Below are positions 5,693 to 8,933 of a stretch of DNA of 8,933 bases, piece by piece. Position 1 is the first letter of the stretch. Each line of letters starts with the position of its first letter. The notes beneath the pieces were generated by a model. The model was not told the origin of the DNA. It did not search any database and saw only the letters and a program-made list of their open reading frames with translations. The stretch is from the NCBI GenBank assembly GCA_021797025.1, contig JAKAAK010000129.1, positions 1 to 8,933 of the forward strand, read 5' to 3'. The stretch comes from Thermoplasmata archaeon (GTDB taxonomy: Archaea > Thermoplasmatota > Thermoplasmata > Thermoplasmatales > Thermoplasmataceae). The position numbers were made by a program, and so were the translations under genes.

Positions 5693-6840
5693 TAAGGGGG
5701 TTTTCAGAAGCCATATACAAAAATTATGATGGAACAGCATATGAAATAATGAATGAGGCGCTCAACAAAGCACTTTCCATGGCAGGACTGGAGAGAAAAG
5801 ATATTGATGGCTTTATGACAACATTTCTTCCTGGCGTGTTTGATGGAAACGTATACATGCATTTTTTTCCAGACCAGCTATGCAATTATCTTGGAATTAA
5901 GCCAAAATACATAGATTCCCTGGAATATGGCGGGCCGTCAGTGCTTTCCGCATTCTGGAGGGCTGAACACATTATAAAATCAGGAATGGCTGAAAATATT
6001 TTACTCCTGTTCGGAGGCAAAGGGTCAGCAGTAAGGAAAAAGAAACAGACAGTGGATTCTATTGAAAACCTTTATCCTGAAATTGCCAACACACCGTATA
6101 AGCCTCTGCTGTCAGGCTATAATTATACAAATCCAGTTTCTGATTATGCCCTGCTGGCCCAGCGCCACATGAAAATATATGGGACAACAGATGAACAGAG
6201 GGCAGCACTCATAGTCAAACAGAGGGAAAATGCCAACAGGTCAGGGTATTCAATGTTTACCGGATCCATTACTGTTGAGAATGTACTTGGCTCTCCTATA
6301 ATATCATCTCCCCTGCACCTGCTGGAAATAGTATATCCTGTAGATGGATTCCACGCTTTCATTGTGTCAAAAAATGCAGGAAAGCTAAGGGAAATCCGTA
6401 TAAAAAAATACGGAGAGGCACACCAGTCAGCACTTCCTGCAGAAATAGATGATATAACTATTACTCCTGCAGCTGAAAGTTCATCCGGCTTCCGTGATGA
6501 AATTAAAAGATGTGATTTCTATGAACTGTATGATTCATTCAGCATTACTGTAATGATACAGCTTGAGAACACAGGCATTGTGCCTCCTGGCAAATCAGGT
6601 GAATTTCTGGAAAAAAATTCCATATCAGTTAGTGGAGATTTTCCACTGAACACCGGAGGTGGAAGCCTGAACCGTGGGCAACCTGCCTATATGAGCGGGA
6701 GTGTATTGCTTTATGAGGCATTATTGCAGATGAATGGAATGGCAGGCAGAAACCAGGTTAAAAATCCTGACAAAGCTTTTATAAATGGAATGGGGGGATG
6801 GGCAAGGAACCATTCAGTCTCAATGATACTGGGTGAGTAA
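5689..6840 (+). CDS. Thiolase-fold protein without thiolase catalytic residues (candidate aldolase or non-catalytic partner)
   Basis: Belongs to the SCP2/SCPx-like branch of the thiolase superfamily; 383 aa is normal for that branch. Fold landmarks are SLEYGG at the nucleophile turn (77-82), a glycine-rich strand LLLFGG (105-110), FYELYDSFSI (277-286), LNTGGGSLNRGQP (320-332) and the C-terminal INGMGGWARNHSVSMILG (365-382). The nucleophilic Cys is absent: the turn reads EYGGPS (79-84), and the only cysteines are C65 and C275, neither near it. The His of the GHP motif is Gln331. It therefore should not work as an ordinary acetyl-CoA C-acetyltransferase. A DUF35 gene follows directly, as for the Ltp2-type thiolase-fold aldolases of steroid side-chain breakdown. 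An aldolase/retro-aldolase or a structural partner role is inferred, not shown. Automatic labels such as acetyl-CoA acetyltransferase would be misleading. Confidence 0.85.
   Translation: MIRGFSEAIYKNYDGTAYEIMNEALNKALSMAGLERKDIDGFMTTFLPGVFDGNVYMHFFPDQLCNYLGIKPKYIDSLEYGGPSVLSAFWRAEHIIKSGMAENILLLFGGKGSAVRKKKQTVDSIENLYPEIANTPYKPLLSGYNYTNPVSDYALLAQRHMKIYGTTDEQRAALIVKQRENANRSGYSMFTGSITVENVLGSPIISSPLHLLEIVYPVDGFHAFIVSKNAGKLREIRIKKYGEAHQSALPAEIDDITITPAAESSSGFRDEIKRCDFYELYDSFSITVMIQLENTGIVPPGKSGEFLEKNSISVSGDFPLNTGGGSLNRGQPAYMSGSVLLYEALLQMNGMAGRNQVKNPDKAFINGMGGWARNHSVSMILGE
6832..6837 (+). promoter_or_regulatory. Shine-Dalgarno-like site of the DUF35 gene
   Basis: GGTGAG lies just before the stop of the thiolase-fold gene, only 3 bases from ATG 6841. 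The spacing is short, so translation may rely on coupling to the preceding gene. Confidence 0.4.
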
Positions 6841-7179
6841 ATGAAATTGAATGAAATTTATGAGGAATATAATAAACATTTTTCCACAGGAATATTGCCA
6901 TACACTAAATGCATGAATTGCGGGAAGGTATATTATTACCCACGTGATAGTTGCCCTATATGTGGAAAAGGAGACCTGAAAATTATGCAATCTACAGGAA
7001 ATGGGACAGTATACAGCTACACAAAATTCAATAATGGTTTCTACGGCATAATATCGTTCAGCGAGGGGTTCCGTGCGTATATGGATATTTCTGGCAATAA
7101 TCCTCAAATTGGAATGGAAGTAGAAATAAAATTTAAGAAAATAACGGATAATTTACTGCCCTATGCAGAATTAAAATAG
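6841..7179 (+). CDS. DUF35 zinc-ribbon / OB-fold protein, partner of the thiolase-fold protein
   Basis: The 112 aa protein has the standard two parts of the family. A rubredoxin-like zinc ribbon carries C24-x2-C27 and C38-x2-C41 after an N-terminal helix. An OB-fold then begins near GNGTVYSYT (53-61) and ends with EVEIKFKK (93-100). DUF35 proteins bind acyl-CoA and bridge thiolase-fold enzymes, as in the archaeal acetoacetyl-CoA thiolase/HMG-CoA synthase complex and in Ltp2-ChsH2 aldolases. The gene starts directly after the stop of the thiolase-fold gene with no gap, which fits a stable protein complex. All four zinc ligands are intact. It is the last gene of the operon and ends 2 bases from the convergent KDG aldolase gene. 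Confidence 0.92.
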   Translation: MKLNEIYEEYNKHFSTGILPYTKCMNCGKVYYYPRDSCPICGKGDLKIMQSTGNGTVYSYTKFNNGFYGIISFSEGFRAYMDISGNNPQIGMEVEIKFKKITDNLLPYAELK

Positions 7180-7181
7180 AT

Positions 7182-8054
7182 TTAAAGTTTAAAATTATAT
7201 TTTTTGAATACTTCATTCATTTCCTTTTCCAGTGAACTCCTTTCCTCTTTGCCTAATTTGAAAAATGGCTCACGGGGGTTTCCAGCATCTATTCCCGTCA
7301 TAATTTCTACCATATCATAAATAGAAGATATTGTTCCATATTTCCTTGATAGGTCCGCAAGCTCATTCAATAAGAACTGGTATCTGTCACCATCCTTATT
7401 ATCATGGTTTTCTATTATTTTATTTATTATTTTATATCCATAATTTGAGGCACCGGACACAAAGCCGTCAAGCCCGAGCCTGTATGCAGAAAGTATGTAC
7501 TGGTCAGGCCCTGTATACACTTTGAAATCCGGGACGTACATTTTTGTATTGAGAATGTCATTCATATTGAACGTTGTTTCTTTTATTCCTATCACATCTC
7601 CCCCGGCCTTTTTTATGTCGTTAACCATATCATAAGTAATATTGTATCCTGTTGTTTCCGGATAGTTATATATTATTGTGGGGTATTCTGAAGAGATCTT
7701 TGTGTAATATTTTATTAGCCACTCCCTTTTTATTCCTGTGAAATAGTAGGGTGGAAGCGCTGCAACCGCATGTATTTTGTATTTTTTAGCCTCTCTCGCC
7801 AGATTTATTGACTCCTCCAGATTCAGGGAACCAACCTGTAGTATAACATGTTCAGGGATATGGGCAAAGGCATCAAGGAGTTCCAGTTTCTCACCTGAAG
7901 CCATAGATGGGCCAAGTCCTGTGCTGCCTGCTGGAAATAAATATTTCATGCCGCCCTTAATAACATCCTCTCCGTGCCTTGCAGCTTTATCTTTATCCAC
8001 CTTATTATTCGTAAATGGAGTTATAACCGGTGTAATAGAATCCAATTTTTGCAT
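7182..8054 (-). CDS. kdgA: 2-keto-3-deoxygluconate (KDG) aldolase, DapA/NAL superfamily
   Basis: Cleaves KDG to pyruvate and glyceraldehyde through a lysine Schiff base, the key split of the non-phosphorylative Entner-Doudoroff pathway. The 290 aa length matches Sulfolobus KdgA. Visible motifs are TPVITPFT (8-15), the pyruvate-binding GSTGLGPS (43-50; Sulfolobus has GTTGLG), YNYP with catalytic Tyr129 (129-132), GIKET with Schiff-base Lys158 (156-160) and GASNYG (201-206). Compared with Sulfolobus solfataricus KdgA, the Arg106 that helps bind phosphate in KDPG is Gly107 here. This points to preference for unphosphorylated KDG, as reported for the Picrophilus enzyme. There are about four extra residues between Tyr129 and Lys158. 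A TATA box 24-25 bases upstream implies a leaderless mRNA. The start ATG is the first in frame after the promoter. Confidence 0.9.
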   Translation of the reverse strand: MQKLDSITPVITPFTNNKVDKDKAARHGEDVIKGGMKYLFPAGSTGLGPSMASGEKLELLDAFAHIPEHVILQVGSLNLEESINLAREAKKYKIHAVAALPPYYFTGIKREWLIKYYTKISSEYPTIIYNYPETTGYNITYDMVNDIKKAGGDVIGIKETTFNMNDILNTKMYVPDFKVYTGPDQYILSAYRLGLDGFVSGASNYGYKIINKIIENHDNKDGDRYQFLLNELADLSRKYGTISSIYDMVEIMTGIDAGNPREPFFKLGKEERSSLEKEMNEVFKKYNFKL

Positions 8055-8074
8055 AATAATGTAAATCTATTTAG

Positions 8075-8082
8075 CTATATAA
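8075..8082 (-). promoter_or_regulatory. TATA box of kdgA
   Basis: The minus strand reads TTATATAG, centred about 24-25 bases before ATG 8054, as expected for a leaderless archaeal transcript. Confidence 0.6.
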
Positions 8083-8151
8083 CATTTCCACTGGCTACAT
8101 TTATCGAAATAAAAAAATTAAAAGTAAATGACTTACTCCCGGATAAAAATC

Positions 8152-8159
8152 TTAAAATA
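8152..8159 (+). promoter_or_regulatory. TATA box of the aconitase gene; decides the start
   Basis: TTAAAATA is centred 24-25 bases before ATG 8180. No TATA-like box lies at that distance from the next in-frame ATG (8201). This supports 8180 as a leaderless start. The divergent kdgA box is about 70 bases away, so the two promoters share a 125-base spacer that holds no gene. Confidence 0.55.
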
Positions 8160-8179
8160 TCATCTTGGCTTTACAATTC

Positions 8180-8933
8180 ATGGAAATACAATATAAGAAT
8201 ATGAATATTAACGGGCGGAACCTGAAATATTTTCCGCTTGCACAACTTGCAGGTAAATACGATATTGAAAATCTGCCATATTCACTTAAAATTTTGCTTG
8301 AAAATGTTTTAAGGAACTATGACGGTGTTGATATTGATGAACGTTCAATTGAAAACATAGCAAGAATGAAATCAGGGTCAGAAATGGCATTCAAACCTTC
8401 AAGGGTGGTTTTTCAGGATTACACAGGGGTTCCAATACTGGTGGACCTTGCAGCTATGAGGGAATACTACAAAGAAAATAAATTAAATGCCGATGACGTA
8501 AACCCTGCAACAAAATCAGATCTTGTAATCGACCATTCCATAATTGTAGATTCTTTCAGGGGAGAGGAGCCTATAATATTAAACATGAAGGATGAATTTG
8601 AAAGGAATGTAGAACGCTATGATTTTCTTAAATGGTCCCAGCAGTCATTCAAAAATGTGAGGATTGTTCCCCCGGGACATGGAATTGTACACCAGATTAA
8701 CTTAGAGTATCTATCCTCTGTAGCCGTTATAGAAAAGGATGAAATATTCCCTGAAAGCCTTATAGGTGCTGATTCACATACAACTATGATAGGCGGAATT
8801 GGAGTTCTGGGATGGGGAGTAGGAGGGCTTGAAGCTGAAGCTTCCATGCTCAATGAACCCTATTTCATGAATGTGCCCGATGTTGTAGGCGTTAATATAA
8901 AAGGAACTATGCCTACAGGAGTTACACCTACAG
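8180..8933 (+). CDS. acnA: Aconitate hydratase, AcnA/IRP1 type, N-terminal part (runs off the right edge)
   Basis: Isomerises citrate and isocitrate through cis-aconitate in the TCA cycle, using a [4Fe-4S] cluster. The frame is open for 251 codons to the edge, out of roughly 900 in the family. Landmarks follow E. coli AcnA closely: YFPLAQLA near residue 16, LPYSLKILLENVLRNYDG, SRVVFQDYTGVP, VDLAAMREYY, NPATKSDLVIDHSIIVDSF, RYDFLKW, VPPGHGIVHQINLEYL, IGADSHTTMIGGIGVLGWGVGGLEAEA. The cluster cysteines lie further downstream and are not visible. ATG 8180 adds seven residues before ATG 8201; the TATA box favours 8180, though 8201 also gives a complete fold. It is divergent from kdgA. Confidence 0.94.
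   Translation, partial: MEIQYKNMNINGRNLKYFPLAQLAGKYDIENLPYSLKILLENVLRNYDGVDIDERSIENIARMKSGSEMAFKPSRVVFQDYTGVPILVDLAAMREYYKENKLNADDVNPATKSDLVIDHSIIVDSFRGEEPIILNMKDEFERNVERYDFLKWSQQSFKNVRIVPPGHGIVHQINLEYLSSVAVIEKDEIFPESLIGADSHTTMIGGIGVLGWGVGGLEAEASMLNEPYFMNVPDVVGVNIKGTMPTGVTPT

Noticed and set aside
5689..6840. Calling the thiolase-fold gene a degraded pseudogene because it lacks Cys and His
   Set aside because: The frame is intact at full family length, structural motifs are preserved, and it is tightly coupled to intact neighbours.
6820..7107. 95-aa minus-strand open frame across the thiolase-fold/DUF35 junction
   Set aside because: It is antisense to the DUF35 zinc-ribbon coding region, whose four cysteines and fold are clear.
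7974..8204. 76-aa plus-strand open frame in the kdgA/aconitase spacer
   Set aside because: It overlaps the kdgA 5' end and the aconitase start in another frame and has no ribosome site or family resemblance.
8617..8853. 78-aa minus-strand open frame, Pro/Ser-rich
   Set aside because: A shadow of the strongly conserved aconitase segment.
1..8933. CRISPR array, insertion sequence, integrase site or prophage
   Set aside because: No spaced direct repeats, transposase or recombinase frames, or terminal inverted repeats were seen; the genes are housekeeping or metabolic.

Overview
This AT-rich window most likely comes from a thermoacidophilic euryarchaeon of the order Thermoplasmatales. The best guess is a Ferroplasma/Acidiplasma- or Picrophilus-like genome. 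Four things point there: the start of a tricorn protease, a bacterial-type (type I) pantothenate kinase, a 2-keto-3-deoxygluconate (KDG) aldolase of the non-phosphorylative Entner-Doudoroff pathway, and archaeal TATA boxes placed about 23-26 bases before start codons (leaderless mRNAs). No tRNA, rRNA, insertion sequence, CRISPR array or phage gene was seen.

Layout. Positions 1-3172 hold four minus-strand genes. In transcription order these are a nucleoside hydrolase (3172-2291), a nucleoside 2-deoxyribosyltransferase-family protein (2152-1700), pantothenate kinase coaA (1661-699) and the first 175 residues of tricorn protease (527 to the left edge). Each seems to have its own TATA box, and a hairpin plus T-tract follows coaA. 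Positions 3173-3431 are a divergent control region with an unusual inverted-repeat leader. Positions 3432-7179 form a tight plus-strand operon of four genes: a PhaB/FabG-like dehydrogenase, an AMP-forming acyl-CoA ligase, a thiolase-fold protein and a DUF35 zinc-ribbon/OB-fold protein. They are coupled by 4-base overlaps or direct abutment and have good Shine-Dalgarno sites. A KDG aldolase gene (8054-7182, minus) ends 2 bases from the operon end. It is divergent from an aconitase gene that starts at 8180 and runs off the right edge.

How the genes fit together. The two nucleoside genes act in nucleoside breakdown or base exchange. CoaA supplies CoA. KDG aldolase and aconitase belong to central carbon metabolism. 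The four-gene operon reads as a CoA-thioester pathway: the ligase activates an unknown carboxylic acid, the SDR interconverts 3-keto and 3-hydroxy groups, and the thiolase-fold/DUF35 pair makes or breaks a C-C bond.

Most interesting point. The thiolase-fold protein has neither the nucleophilic Cys nor the GHP His of true thiolases, yet it keeps a DUF35 partner. That combination is known in thiolase-fold aldolases of the Ltp2 type, so the operon may encode an undescribed archaeal aldolase-type acyl-CoA pathway. Its mRNA also appears to carry a structured leader and a possible overlapping upstream ORF, while the other genes here look leaderless. There is no gene-free stretch longer than about 260 bases.
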